This document shows positions 1-9,938 of a stretch of DNA of 64,000 nt, one piece after another (the first letter of the stretch is position 1; the number at the start of each line of letters is the position of its first letter). The notes under the pieces are model-generated. The model was not told where the DNA came from, did no database searches, and was given only the letters and a program-made list of their open reading frames with translations. Source of the stretch: Notospermus geniculatus. Lineage: Eukaryota > Nemertea > Pilidiophora > Heteronemertea > Lineidae. Location of the stretch: positions 105,434-169,433 of the forward strand of contig NMRB01001575.1 of assembly GCA_002633025.1 (NCBI GenBank). The letters run 5' to 3'. The translations under genes and the position numbers were made by a program.

Positions 1-285
1 AACAGCTGATGAATACAACAACTGCAACAGCAACAGCAGCAGCAGCAACATCACCAACATAACCAGCAAAAAGTGCTGAAAAACAAGAAGAGCAGCAGCG
101 GCGGAAGCGACAGCGGCAGCAGCAGCAGCAACCCACAACAACATCAGCAGCTAGCAGCAACAGCTGATCAACATCATCAACATCAGCAGCAAGTGCTGAA
201 AATCAAGAAGAGCAGCAGTGGCGCGGCGGCGGCAGCGGCAGCGGCAGCAGCAGCAACAACAACACACAGTCGATGCGAAGGCGAC
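1..285. repeat. CAG/AAC-type trinucleotide repeat with an internal 120-bp tandem duplication
   Basis: Imperfect runs of CAG, AAC, CAT and GCG/GCA triplets. Within them a longer segment is duplicated in tandem: GTGCTGAAAA at 73 recurs at 193, an offset of exactly 120 bp (40 codons), and both copies are followed by AAGAAGAGCAGCAG. The duplication keeps reading frame, and most changes are third-base-like, which fits a coding repeat but does not prove one. Confidence 0.85.
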
Positions 286-381
286 AATGAAGACAAGAAC
301 ATGACGAACCACACAGACAACCACGACTATCATTTCAATTACGTTATCATTCACTTGAGTAAGCGTCACCGTCTTACATGA
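13..381 (+). CDS. Candidate exon: Gln/Ser/Ala-rich low-complexity protein fragment
   Basis: After an in-frame stop at 10-12 the frame is open to the stop at 379-381. It encodes a Gln/His-rich stretch, then two copies of a VLK-x-KKSSSG module 40 residues apart, an Ala run of about 12, and a non-repetitive tail of about 40 residues rich in Asn, Asp and His. Poly-Gln and poly-Ala tracts of this kind occur in many animal transcriptional regulators and nuclear proteins, but no domain is visible. The opposite strand is also open, as expected of triplet repeats. The start may lie in an upstream exon outside the window. It could equally be non-coding repeat. Confidence 0.3.
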   Translation: MQQLQQQQQQQQHHQHNQQKVLKNKKSSSGGSDSGSSSSNPQQHQQLAATADQHHQHQQQVLKIKKSSSGAAAAAAAAAAATTTHSRCEGDNEDKNMTNHTDNHDYHFNYVIIHLSKRHRLT

Positions 382-385
382 TTAA

Positions 386-1158
386 TTCCGCGCGAGCTGA
401 TATTGACGCGTGGAATTAAATGACACCCCTCTCTTATTTCACTTATCATGTGTAATGGCATCATGTACTTGATGTCATATTCCCGTTGCTGTCAAGTTGG
501 ATAGCGTAATGGACTAAATAAGCGAAATGCTTGATCTTCGCGTTCAGGGTCGCGGTACTTTATTATCTTGTTGACGGGGCGCTGAGGAAGGGTGAGATGA
601 AACGGTGCTTTGACGTGATTCTTTCCACGCAATTTAGCCTCAAAACAACAAGAATATTGAATTTTTTACCTGATTTTATCAGTTAGTATACATGTAGCTT
701 CGTCGATCGTGAGTAAAAAAGCCGTTCCAATTATATCCCTTTTACGGTACGGCGAACGTCTTGCTTTTTTATTTTCACAACATCATTAGCAGACGTGTAA
801 AATTATTTTGCCTCAGGGCCAATCATTTCCTTATGAATATTGGCCACGGTCGGCGTTTTCTTTCCATATACATGTACATGCGTGTTTCTTTGGTCCTGCT
901 TTTTTACCAGCTGTGTCTCAACTCAATAACGTTGCGGTTCGATCTACCTCTCCATGTAGATCGCAGATTTTTGGGGTTTCAAGCCGTTTTGCCGATATCG
1001 CGAAAAACATCCAATTAAAAATATCTCACATAGAAGCATGAAAGGACAACATCCTGTTTAAAAGTTTATATGTAACGGTAGCGAATGTTTCTTCAGCGCA
1101 GCTAATGGTGCTTCTTTAAATACATGTACTCTACATGTACTTGTTGGGTAAAAAAATG
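386..1158. other. Non-repetitive stretch, no gene seen
   Basis: Apart from a small inverted repeat at about 390-425 (ATTAATTCC against GGAATTAAAT) and TACATGTA-type motifs near 868 and 1121-1140, I see no gene, RNA or mobile element. The overlapping frames at 761-1041 show no domain or coding bias. Confidence 0.5.
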
Positions 1159-1560
1159 TAATGCTACGTTCCCAGTGTGGTGACTCAAATCTGAGGATAC
1201 GCATTGTAAGACCTTCCTGTCTAGCAGACGACACATTTTAGCTTACTAAATAGGCATCGACCCCAAATTAAACTCATAGATAGTTGAAGCTGATATTGAA
1301 ATAGAGGTATATGACCAATAACTGACCCGTAATATGCGATAACACTTATAAAAATTGGGAATTTGCAAAACTGAGTGTACGCATTGTAAGACTGCCTGTC
1401 TGAACGAGTGTACGCATTGTAAGACGACACAAATTGTTTCGAAAAATAGCCGATTTAACTATTCTGCCAAGGTGTTAGCTCAATGAAATGGACCCAAGTA
1501 TTCATTTAAATGCACTCCTATCAACTATTCCGGTACTCCGTCTGCTTACGAACAGTAATT

Positions 1561-1593
1561 AAGACCGCCACCACCTCACAAGGTGGCGGTCTT
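1561..1593. repeat. 33-nt hairpin repeat, copy 1
   Basis: A self-complementary unit starting AAGACCGCCACC and ending GGTGGCGGTCTT. The same 33-nt unit recurs at 2208-2240 and 33419-33451, always beside a GA/CT microsatellite and the motif AATCCAGTGAAACC or its complement. Confidence 0.85.
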
Positions 1594-1680
1594 CATTGGT
1601 TTCACTGGATTTCTCTCTCTCTCTTTGTTGCCAATCTGTGGTTTCGGCAGGATAACCCTAGCTTCCCGCTGGTACACGGT

Positions 1681-1827
1681 ACAGGTGTGATGAAATCTAA
1701 TGTCCCCGTCCTCATGATGTCCGCCTGCATTGTTTGTCCAATTCAATTCAATGGTGCCGCTTAATCCTAAATGTATTGTTGGGGGACATCACATATCGGG
1801 GGACATTAGATTCTACTACACCGGTGT
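1681..1827. mobile_element. Short MITE with ACACCGGTGT-like ends and TCTAATGTCCCC subterminal motif
   Basis: The inverted ends read ACAGGTGTGATGAAATCTAA on the left and the complement of TTAGATTCTACTACACCGGT on the right. A diverged relative with the same termini lies at 48811-48968. The element sits in the loop of the surrounding foldback. One base near 1833 is unresolved (N). Confidence 0.7.
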
Positions 1828-1917
1828 AACGTNTAGTTTTCGAGTTTACCCGTGACAAGAAATGAGCTGTTCTCTCTTATTATATAGACTAGGGCATGCT
1901 TTGCCACCTGTTTCAAG

Positions 1918-1996
1918 TTTAGGCCTACATGTACATGTGAGGCTGTATGTTTTTGTAATTGACCCTTTGTTGGTTGAGCCGACATGTAGGCCTAAG
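1918..1996. repeat. Inverted repeat built on TAGGCCTACATGT
   Basis: TAGGCCTACATGT near 1919 pairs with ACATGTAGGCCTA near 1983, with about 50 bp between. It is one of many palindromes in this window containing the TACATGTA core. Confidence 0.6.
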
Positions 1997-2207
1997 TGCC
2001 TAAATGCGTTAGGACAACAAACTTCATCTAATTTAACAGTCCATTGTTTGCGGATGACCCCCAAAATCAATAGGGTTCCGTGTAACATGGATATCTACCA
2101 TTCCTGAAAATTTCGTGGCGATACGTGGCCGCGTATTTTTTTCAGTTATCCTGCCGAAACCACAGATTGGCGGCAGAGAGAGAGAGAGAAATCCAGTGAA
2201 ACCAATG

Positions 2208-2240
2208 AAGACCGCCACCTTGTGAGGTGGTGGCGGTCTT
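2208..2240. repeat. 33-nt hairpin repeat, copy 2
   Basis: Mirror partner of the unit at 1561-1593 within the foldback: AAGACCGCCACC, a short loop, then GGTGGCGGTCTT. It is preceded by a short GA run. Confidence 0.85.
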
Positions 2241-2741
2241 AATTACTGTTCGTAAGCAGACGGAGTACCGGTATAGTTGATAGGAGTGCATTTAAATGAA
2301 TAGTTGGGTCCATTTCATTGAGCTAACACCTTGGCAGAATAGTTAAATCGGCTATGTTTTGAAACAATTTGTGTCGTCTTACAATGCGTACACTCGTTCA
2401 GACAGGCAGTCTTACAATGCGCACACCCAGTTTTGCAAATTCCCAATTTTTATAAGTGTTATCGCATATTACGGGTCAATTATTGGTCATATACATGTAT
2501 TACAATATCAGCTTCAACTATCTATGAGTTTAATTTGGGGTCGATGCCTATTTAGTAAGCTAAAATGTGTCGTCTGCTAGACAGGGAGCTCTTACAATGC
2601 GTATCCTCAGATTTGAGTCATATCACGAATCGCCCCAGGATTGAAATCGTGGTCTTAATCGTGGAGGAATCGTGGTGGTCCTATCAGATCTTGAGGTCAG
2701 TCGTGGCAATCGTGTTGATCGTAGGAAAGATTTGGACGATT

Positions 2742-2995
2742 ATGCTGGGTTCCCACTATCACGAATCACGCCACGATTGAAATCGTGGTATTAATGGTGG
2801 AATAATCGTGGTGATCCTATCAGATCTTGAGGTCAGTCTTGGCATTCGTATTGATCATAGAAAACATTTGGACGGTTCAAACATTTTCTACGATCAACAC
2901 GATTGCCCTCAAGATGTGATAAGATCTGATAGGATCACCACGATTACTCCACGATTAAGACCACGATTTCAATTGTGGCGCGAATCGTGCCACCT
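2742..2995. mobile_element. ATCGTGG-type palindromic MITE, second copy
   Basis: Starts ATGCTGGGTTCCCACTATC. The two halves are inverted copies meeting around 2870-2885: ATGATAGAAAACATTTGGAC-type sequence on the left pairs with CATTTTCTACGATCAACACG on the right. Many short ATCGTGG/CCACGAT motifs sit inside. It is closely related to 18515-18790, and the 129-codon frame crossing it is incidental. Confidence 0.75.
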
Positions 2996-2999
2996 GAAA

Positions 3000-3535
3000 T
3001 TGACCAATCGTGACTATCGCATCCAAGCGCACCAGAACGTATCGACTCGCATCACCTCGTATCCAAACGTGAAATTTCAGAGAAGTAAAAAATATTCCAC
3101 GATCAGCTACGAATGGCCAATTTTGCAAACAAGCACGACAAAAAACACTGAGTCTACAGGTTATACACATGTACAAAAGCATTCCAGATATACATAGAAC
3201 TCTTGGAAGATACAGTGGTTTTTTTAGTACAGTAGGTTGGTTCCCCTCTTTAGCTGCAGCCGCGCACCCGCGGCACTCCAACATCAAAGACTGGGATGGA
3301 CCATAATTTTTGACCAGGAATCCGGCCCAAAACTTCTGAGCACTTTTTCTGCGCATCAGGTGTGGCACTGTTTTTGCAATGATTGTGACATCAATAGCGA
3401 AATTCCGGACCTACATACATTACTAGGTCCGTGGCTAAATACATGTATAGACCAAACCAGATGGTTTTGACCAAATGACGCAGTGCACGCTCCGACAGTC
3501 TATAGGAAACTCGTTGGATGTCGCATTTGAGGATG
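3000..3535. other. MITE flank and unique sequence, no gene seen
   Basis: Sequence to about 3130 still resembles the flank of the MITE copy at 18790-18910 (GCATCCAAGCGCA and AGCTACGAATGGCCAA). The rest shows nothing recognisable. The minus-strand 137-codon frame at 2955-3368 runs through MITE sequence and has no coding character. Confidence 0.45.
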
Positions 3536-3791
3536 TTAAAGATAATATATCATGACTTCATTGTTTACATTCAATGTTTGTAAACATGGATGTTTACATT
3601 GTGTTATTTTGGACTTTTTGGACATGCCAACCCACCAAAAGGAATACGTTTGGAATCAACAGAATTTCTAGAGGGGCATGCCACCAACAAATTATATGAT
3701 AAGACAAAGAAAGCCTGGATATAAACAAACAAAATTAAATAAACAATGAATTGCGTGGCCCGCGAAAATACCCGTGATACATTATCTTTAA
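3536..3791. mobile_element. TTAA-flanked short-TIR element, unit 1 of a tandem dimer
   Basis: Bounded by TTAA at 3536-3539 and at 3788-3791. The ends are inverted: AGATAAT inside the left TTAA and ATTATCT inside the right. It is about 90 percent identical by eye to the next unit. TTAA targeting is the hallmark of piggyBac and Kolobok transposons; the class is inferred from that alone. Confidence 0.75.
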
Positions 3792-4045
3792 AGATAATAT
3801 ATCATTACTTCATTGTTCACTTTCAATGTTTGTAAACATGGATGTTTACATTATGTTATTTTGGACTTTTTTGACATGCCAACCCACCAAATTGAATACT
3901 TTCGGCATCAGAAGAATTTCTAGAGGGGCATACCACCAACAAATTGCTCAAGACAAAGAAAGACTGCATGGTCACAAACAAGCGAAATGTAGACAAACAA
4001 TGATTTTCGTGGCCCGCGAAAATAACCGTGATACATTATCTTTAA
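3788..4045. mobile_element. TTAA-flanked short-TIR element, unit 2 of a tandem dimer
   Basis: Head-to-tail second copy of 3536-3791. The units share one TTAA, so the order is TTAA-unit-TTAA-unit-TTAA, and the junction reads ATTATCTTTAAAGATAAT, a perfect palindrome. Unit 2 has a 91-codon frame, but unit 1 is interrupted in that frame, so coding is unlikely. Confidence 0.75.
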
Positions 4046-4690
4046 TGGAATTGATGAGCCCGAACATTTCAAAAACTGAAATGAACTTGGCGTTCAGGTG
4101 AACAGTAGCAGATCAATGCACAGGCAGTCGAGTCTGACAACCCTCGTCGATCACTCAACGACATCAAACGGGTTTTCCTATAGGCCGACTCACAAATGTC
4201 TTCAGAAGTTCACCCGCAATTTGAAATATTCCATTGTGATCCATTTGTAATACTAGTATACCAAACAGCAACCACCATACCCACTCCTTCGAAACAGTTG
4301 CGTTGGCTCATTATCGATCACCGACGCAAGTCCGCTACACATGGAAGAAATGAACACTTTGCCGACACGTTCACGCTACAACGACCCCAATCTGTTGCAA
4401 AACCTCGGCCCATTTGATTTTTCAATTAGTTTTACCGATCAATCGATCTCTGCCAAAACCGATCCTCGAAGTTATTTGTAGATCGGCAACAAACAAGAGC
4501 CGTAATTTGTCGTCTGGAATTCGGCAAATTGTCCCTTGCAGTCAGGAGATATTGGTTCATGTTGGTGAATTATATCATGTTTCATCGTTCTGGACCATAT
4601 GAGGAGATTTATAGATTGATCGGAGAGAGCATTTGCTCTCAGTTAGGTTGCAGTGTAGCCGAGATGTAAATGATTATGCTTCTGTAAGTT
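4046..4690. other. No recognisable feature
   Basis: Read in all frames. I find no domain, no strong splice-bounded exon and no repeat. Confidence 0.45.
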
Positions 4691-4696
4691 AAAGCC

Positions 4697-4951
4697 TTAC
4701 TGCATCGTGACTGCTGGCAGCTCGAAAATGTGAATTGATTGTGGATTTCGTTGGGATTTGCGGGTAGGCAAGGACAGATTCACGAAGAGGTTGCCGTTTT
4801 TTTCACGGTCTTTGATAACGGGGTCGTCTTTCTCCAATTCGTCAGATTTGTCAGATTTGTCGAGTGGTTTGCGCACTACTAGTCCGGCCAGTAAGGGTAA
4901 AAAACAAAGCGGCGAAATCATGCAAATTGGAATAAGCAGCAAATTTGGCAC
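4697..4951 (-). CDS. Candidate 3' exon with one membrane segment
   Basis: On the minus strand the frame after a possible acceptor (CTGCACCAG) runs to a stop at 4697-4699. It gives a hydrophobic segment of about 20 residues (Leu, Ile, Cys, Phe rich) followed by a highly charged stretch with Asp/Lys/Glu clusters. The order, membrane helix then charged tail, fits the end of a type I membrane protein. There is no ATG at the start, no recognised family and no confirmed upstream exon, so this is weak. Confidence 0.2.
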   Translation of the reverse strand: MPNLLLIPICMISPLCFLPLLAGLVVRKPLDKSDKSDELEKDDPVIKDREKNGNLFVNLSLPTRKSQRNPQSIHIFELPAVTMQ

Positions 4952-5486
4952 ACTGGTGCAGTTTTTAATACTGATTAATTCTGACTGTTGAAATAGCTGA
5001 TCTTACAAAAATTTGATGATGGCACAAAATATTTTTTAAAATACATGACTTGTATTAATGATAACAAATTTCGGTAGGCCTAGTCGCAGTGTTCACGATG
5101 AGCGATAAATCACACTTTGGGGATTAAAGTTCAAGCACGGTAGACACAACTGTGCCATGGGAATATGATTGTTTTCAGTTTCCCCAGGCCCTCGAAGGCT
5201 GGGATTGCAATACGAGTTGCAAATTTAGTCAAGGTCACAAAAGGTGAACGGTTGGCAAACATGGCGCTAGGCTCTAATTCAGGTGTCTTCTTTTTACCTG
5301 TGGCCTTGCTCGCAAACGCTCTGTTGGACCGATGGATCTGTCATTGACAGGTGTCTGACTGAGAATAGTGTACCTCCCTTCTGCCAGTGCCGGTGTAACG
5401 TGTTTCAGTGTGGCCCCTGTGGTAGTGTGACATTACAACAGACTGACGGAGTTGGCGCGACCTGACAATGAGGACACACAGAGAAC
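4952..5486. other. No recognisable feature
   Basis: No supported gene. A stretch near 5385-5480 (GCCGGTGTAACG, then GACATTAC, then TGACAATGAG) resembles degraded sequence at 44235-44280 and 45900-45965, so it is probably part of an old dispersed repeat. Confidence 0.4.
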
Positions 5487-5489
5487 AGT

Positions 5490-5608
5490 GGCCCGTATTT
5501 TAGAATACTCCTCAACGTAAAGGAGTTCCTCAAGGCTGTTGTTCTCAACAGGAGAACAATAGCCTTGAGAAACTCCTTTACGTTGAGGAGCATTCTAAAA
5601 TACGGGCC
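5490..5608. mobile_element. 119-bp GGCCCGTATT hairpin MITE with 3-bp duplication AGT
   Basis: Begins GGCCCGTATTTTAGAA and ends with the complement. The arms meet in the middle, so the element is essentially one hairpin. It is flanked on both sides by AGT (5487-5489 and 5609-5611). Related 119-bp copies lie at 35308-35426 and 61639-61757. GG-ended inverted repeats with 3-bp duplications resemble PIF/Harbinger elements, but the target sites are not the usual TWA, so the class is tentative. Confidence 0.85.
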
Positions 5609-5611
5609 AGT

Positions 5612-6215
5612 GAGTCTGTTATCCACCAGACTGGGCCGTCACGCGGTACCGTGATTCGCGTTTTACCGTGACTTCCGTGGTGAAAAGAGGAAGTGGATCG
5701 AATGTGGCGCAACCGCACAACTGCTCGCCGAGCATGGTGGGAATGGTGGTCGCGCTGCAGCGTGATATCACGGGGCAGTTGAAGTCAACGTTTTACAATG
5801 GTTTACTTGTGAAGATTACAACAACAATCGCGGCTAACCGAGGCCACCCGAAGATAANCGGTAAGCTTTCCGCGATTGAAAGTTTGCTTAAAAACAATCG
5901 CCTTTATAGGTAATCAAGAAATTACAGATGGCAATTTGCGGTATTGCGTTGTGGAGGGAGGTACAAGGCACAAGAAATTCTCGTTATTGCAACATTAAGA
6001 GCGTGCGAGCCCTGCACAATAACATCCACCTGATACATCATTTTGCAAAAATTTAACCCACGCATCATTTGGGGAGGTTTTTCTGTAATTGCGTGAGATT
6101 GCCTTATTTCATCCAGAGATAATGCCATGATTACTACATGTAGACAAGTGATGCATTTGGAGTGAATATGAGGTCAAAGAATGCTGACTGTCAAATATTG
6201 GAGCCGGAAATGTCA
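5612..6215. other. No recognisable feature
   Basis: The plus-strand frame at 5668-5913 crosses an unresolved base (N at 5858) and shows no domain. Confidence 0.4.
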
Positions 6216-6472
6216 GGAAGGGAGTAAGAAATAAAAATGGAAGAAGTGGGAAATTTTGGAATTTGCGCGAATTTTTCAATTTCTCAAATTGGGAGAATTT
6301 TTTCCCCATTTTGAGAAGTTTTCTTAAAATGGCATGACATTTTGTCTGATTTTTCGGGCGATATTTCTCATAATGGGAAAATTTGCTCCCAATTTGAGCA
6401 ACTGAAAAATTCGCGCAAAATTCCAAAATTTCCCACTTCTTATTTTCCACTTTTATTTCCTACTCCCTCCGA
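6216..6472. mobile_element. AT-rich palindromic MITE
   Basis: The left arm (GGGAGTAAGAAATAAAAATG, then GAAGTGGGAAATTTTGGAAT) is mirrored from about 6370 to 6470. The arms of 90-100 bp are full of AAATT/AATTT blocks around a 50-bp centre. It has no coding capacity. Confidence 0.8.
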
Positions 6473-6986
6473 CGGCCGATGTAACATCTGCCGGTGTTTT
6501 CTTAGCCTATGTCACGGTTTCCGCTTACTGTTTGGAAAACGCCGCCAGATGAACCGTCCCCTTTTGTCAACTCGCAGCGTATTCCGTCAACAATATTAGG
6601 GGAACACTCAAAAACGTTACACCGGCTTCCTCTACGAAATGTTTCACTGGGCCAAGACTATTGATATTTGGTCCAACGATGAGCATGATACTCTCCATGT
6701 AATAGTGAAGTACATGTACCCCTATTTCGTGTGTCTCTTCAATTTCCGACCATGCATAGGGCGTGGGATTTTCATTTGCGGCACTTGTGCCATCGGCAGT
6801 GATGATTTTTGCTCATTATTGACGATAGAAACATCTGCAAATGACTGTATATCATTGGCGACAAGGGCTGGCATCTTTTGCCTGCAGCCTACTATACCAG
6901 ATTACTTACCCAACCATACAAACTGTTGGCGTACATGCCATTGATCAGACACAAATTTGCCGAGGGAAGCCCATCCCACGTCGGTA

Positions 6987-7441
6987 AGGCCACGCTTTTT
7001 TATTCTTTGGTTTACAGGCCCACCGACGTGGTAAAATGCCATACCGAAAAAAATAAAATTGTGAAAATCAGTTTCTTTTATTGCCGCCGACGTTCAAATG
7101 AGGTCTTGTAGGAAAAAATTAACCGAATAAAAGGAGTTTTTTAAATTCCCGCCGACCTTGATTTCAGCAGTCACGATAGCTAAAAATAAATAAAACCAGT
7201 TGGCGTACATGTATGCCAATTTCCCGGCAGCGAGGACGGAAAGAAGCAGAAAAGATGCATTTATAAAGAATTAATTTGATTTTTTACTTCCTCCGATTTG
7301 TCTAACTTGTCATTCTAAAGCTGAAAATGAACAAAACGAACTGAACCGAAGTTTTTTAAAATTTTTATTTCGTCCTCCGTACCTGGGCTCAAAATCTTTG
7401 TGCCCGTAAACCAAAGAATATATTAATAACCGTGGCCTAGG
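6987..7441. mobile_element. 455-bp element with ~35-bp inverted ends
   Basis: AGGCCACG, a T-rich gap and ATTCTTTGGTTTAC near 6987-7017 are mirrored by GTAAACCAAAGAAT and CGTGGCCTAG at 7407-7441. The interior has no open frame of note and is less palindromic than the other MITEs. A smaller inverted pair, CCCACGTCGGTAA against ACCGACGTGG, lies at 6976-7032. Confidence 0.6.
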
Positions 7442-7469
7442 AAACTACTAGCCAACAGTATTTCTTTCA

Positions 7470-7870
7470 TAATTCATCAATCTGTACACGCGAACAGCTT
7501 TCGCGTGCAATTTGGTCTCCAGTCGCTGCAAAATACATGTACATCGTAATTCGTATCATGTGCCGAGGGCAGCAAATCTAAAAACGCTGGTGAAGGAACT
7601 ATTTTGTAATTAATCGCCACTAACATCTTTTGCATGCAAGTGGTCCACCCTTTGCCACAAAATACATGCAACTGATCAAAACGATTTGCCCAGGGCAGCA
7701 AATCTCACCACGCCCGTAAGAGACTATTTTGTAATTTATCGACATGAAACACGCAAAGATCTTTCGGGTGAAATTGAGGTCTTCCCATCACGACGTATTA
7801 CATGTTAGTAAAAGGATGAGTCCTGCCGATGGCAGCATATCTCACGAGACCGGCAAGGGATATTAACTTT
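7470..7870. repeat. Old diverged tandem repeat, period 126-138 bp
   Basis: The marker GGGCAGCAAATCT occurs at 7567, 7693 and, as GGCAGCATATCT, at 7831. Each is followed by an ACTATTTTGTAATT-type block (GGGATATTAACTTTT in the last) and preceded by an ATACATG-containing block. Identity is low, so it is an ancient local triplication. Confidence 0.6.
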
Positions 7871-7875
7871 TTTCC

Positions 7876-8499
7876 AATTTGTGCAAAAACCGAGCGGTTG
7901 TGGGCTATGAATTAATTTTGCAGTGTGTCACATCAAAATCTCATTTTTTTTCAGTCTTGGTGAAAAAAACGACTTGTAAAGCCGTAAATATGTCGCATGA
8001 AAGAGCGATATTTACCTCATCCACCAAAGATACATGTACTTCAGAAGCTTTTCAAGAAATTATGGGGGTCGTCTTCGGGTATCAAGATTATCAAAAGGTC
8101 CATAGAGTCTTCTGTGTCAGCCAATGTTGACGATGTGTTCTTGCAGATAAAGGAAAATGTATGGCGAGACAAGTCTTATGCTTAGTGGCCCTCTAAAAAC
8201 CTGGATGTTGTAAAAAGATGTAACATTTTTGATCAAAGCCAGTGTGTTATGATAAACAACGTCCCATTAATTAGGACCTATTTCTTTTCTCATACAACAT
8301 TTGATATGCTTGATGAAATAAGATGTGAAAAGTAAAAAAAATATGTGATTTGAAATTCCTACAGCCCATAAATAAAAAGTGTTACATCGTTATTGGAATC
8401 GGAAATTGTAAGGGGAGACAGCTTCTTTAAGCACAAACGATTATGACCTTACACTGTTCATTGCTGTAGAAAGTCACAACCACAGGACCGTATGGGGGG
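7876..8499. other. No recognisable feature
   Basis: The open frames at 7879-8185 overlap, lack domains and look incidental. Nothing else is visible. Confidence 0.4.
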
Positions 8500-8815
8500 A
8501 CACAGATTCGATAAAATAGCGAACCGTAGCCGTAGTTCTTCGCAGCGAGCGCAAAAATATCGGCGGCGGGGGGGGGGGTCCCCCGGGAAAATTTTAGAAA
8601 ATAAGAGTGCTTTTATGCCATTCCCCGGCATTTGAGAGCAAAATTGGACACTAGCCATGTTAGTGTAGTTCATTGGTTTATTGGACTTGGGCTTTTTGGG
8701 ACTAAAGGCAGTCAAATGCTGAGCCCGCCAATTTTTTTATTTTTGAGAAGCCAAATATATTGGGGGGGGGGGAGGTACCCCCATGCCCCCCTTGTTCCTA
8801 CGGCCATGCAACCAA
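8500..8815. mobile_element. Degraded G-rich element related to the GGATCC-ended MITEs
   Basis: Contains two poly-G runs (near 8569 and 8762) and the internal block GAAAATTTTAGAAAATAAGA followed by a GCATTTGAGAGCAAAAT-type block. The same blocks recur near 48766 and near 51285-51345, inside or beside GGATCC-ended elements. The termini here are too degraded to delimit. Confidence 0.5.
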
Positions 8816-8872
8816 CGTGAAAGATTTAAAAGGGGAAATACACGTAGTAAGTAAGAAAACTAATCTTAATCT

Positions 8873-9036
8873 AAAGGCGGCGACAAACTGGCGCGTAAGC
8901 AGCGCGTCGGGAAGCGTTCAACCAATCAGGGAGGCGGTAACACAGACCGAAACACCTACCGAAGAATCTAATTGGTGGAACGCCCGCAGGACGCGCCGCG
9001 TACGGGCGCGCCAGTCTGTCATTGGCTTACATGTAA
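8873..9036. mobile_element. GC-rich palindromic MITE with GGCGGTGACA-like ends, copy 1
   Basis: The left arm (GGCGGCGACAAACTGGCGCG ... GCGTTCAACCAATCAGGGAG) pairs with the right arm ending GGGCGCGCCAGTCTGTCATT. An inverted copy lies at 15183-15333 with the same CCAATCAGGGAGGCG centre. Confidence 0.8.
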
Positions 9037-9328
9037 GTCGCCGAATTTCTCTGCAAGCAATTATTCCAATCGGTAGAAGCAGCAGTCCGTTGACGAACAT
9101 CATGAATTGCATCCGCGACATCGCGAATTTGTAACGTGATCGATATCGACTAATGAAACACCCTAAAAATGATCAATCACCCGGTAATTTTTTTTTCGTA
9201 CGCCACCTTGCGTCGTGTGAACTGCTCAAAGATTGATGATGGCCGTGGATGTCAGAAATACATAACGATAGCGTCGACTGGTGAGTGTACTAATGTACTC
9301 CTGGCCACTGTGGGTTTGAGAGAGTCGC

Positions 9329-9414
9329 GATAAGCGTAAAATGTAAACGCGAAAAATGACATCAAATTTTATGCGTTGGGCAATTCTCCGGTAACGGAGA
9401 ATTACATTTTATCG
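9329..9414. repeat. Nested hairpins around TTCTCCGGTAACGGAGAA
   Basis: The outer arms CGATAAGCGTAAAATGTAA and ATTACATTTTATCG enclose a perfect 7-bp-stem hairpin, TTCTCCG/CGGAGAA, at 9384-9401. Confidence 0.65.
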
Positions 9415-9655
9415 ACAATTTTCAACATCGATTCGCAAATTACAGAAAAATTATGTCATCCAGTATAAAGTTACGCCCATTGAGAAATGACTCCCAGCGT
9501 CAACTAGCATGCAAAAAAACTGAAAGAATACCACACATACATGTATTTGCAATACATGTACCGGTACATGCAATGTCTTTCACCTTAGAAACCCTATTTC
9601 TATTTCATATTTTTTATACACATACATGTATGGTGATGTAAGCAATTGTTATTGC

Positions 9656-9706
9656 AGTAACGGAATTAATCTGCAGAGAGTACACCTACAAATGTAATTC
9701 CGTTAC
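9656..9706. repeat. Short inverted repeat GTAACGGAATTA
   Basis: AGTAACGGAATTA at the left is mirrored by GTAATTCCGTTAC at the right with a 25-bp loop. It shares the GTAACGGA core with the hairpin at 9384. Confidence 0.6.
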
Positions 9707-9938
9707 CAGCATTAGAGTCAATTTCGTCTGCTCTTTTGTCTTTCGAAATGCATGCAAGATATTCCGAGGGTAGTTTCTCTGGAAATATGCAATAAACGTT
9801 TTCTTTCAGATAACCATGTCTTTGTAACTGATCAATCAGGGTGCAATTTGCCTGATTGTCTACTGGAGAATAGCCCCGTTTAAATTTACGCACCTACGTG
9901 GCAACTATAAAGCTTTCGTTATGAATTGAAAAAGTCTA

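Larger units (their letters stand above)
1181..2620. mobile_element. 1.44-kb foldback element with ~475-bp inverted arms
   Basis: The sequence starts TGACTCAAATCTGAGG and ends with its complement. The arms (about 1181-1655 and 2145-2620) match nearly continuously, with a loop of about 490 bp. Each arm carries three direct repeats of the GCATTGTAAGA type and one 33-nt hairpin. The loop holds another MITE (1681-1827). Each arm also has an open frame of about 70 codons for the same peptide, on opposite strands (1221-1430 minus, 2359-2580 plus). Because the arms are copies of each other, this does not by itself prove coding. No transposase is present. Confidence 0.85.
1159..2740. mobile_element. 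ATCGTGG-type MITE split by a foldback insertion
   Basis: The left terminus AATGCTACGTTCCCA ends at about 1178 and the element resumes at 2621 with TATCACGAATCGCCCC. The same join is continuous in the copies at 2742 and 18515. The right piece (2621-2740) carries the family's repeated ATCGTGG motifs, each next to its complement CCACGAT. The foldback at 1181-2620 therefore landed inside an existing copy. No clean target duplication is visible at that junction. Confidence 0.7.

Noticed and set aside
2955-3368. 137-codon minus-strand frame
   Set aside because: It starts in unique sequence and ends in an ATCGTGG MITE, with no conserved motif and no splice context.
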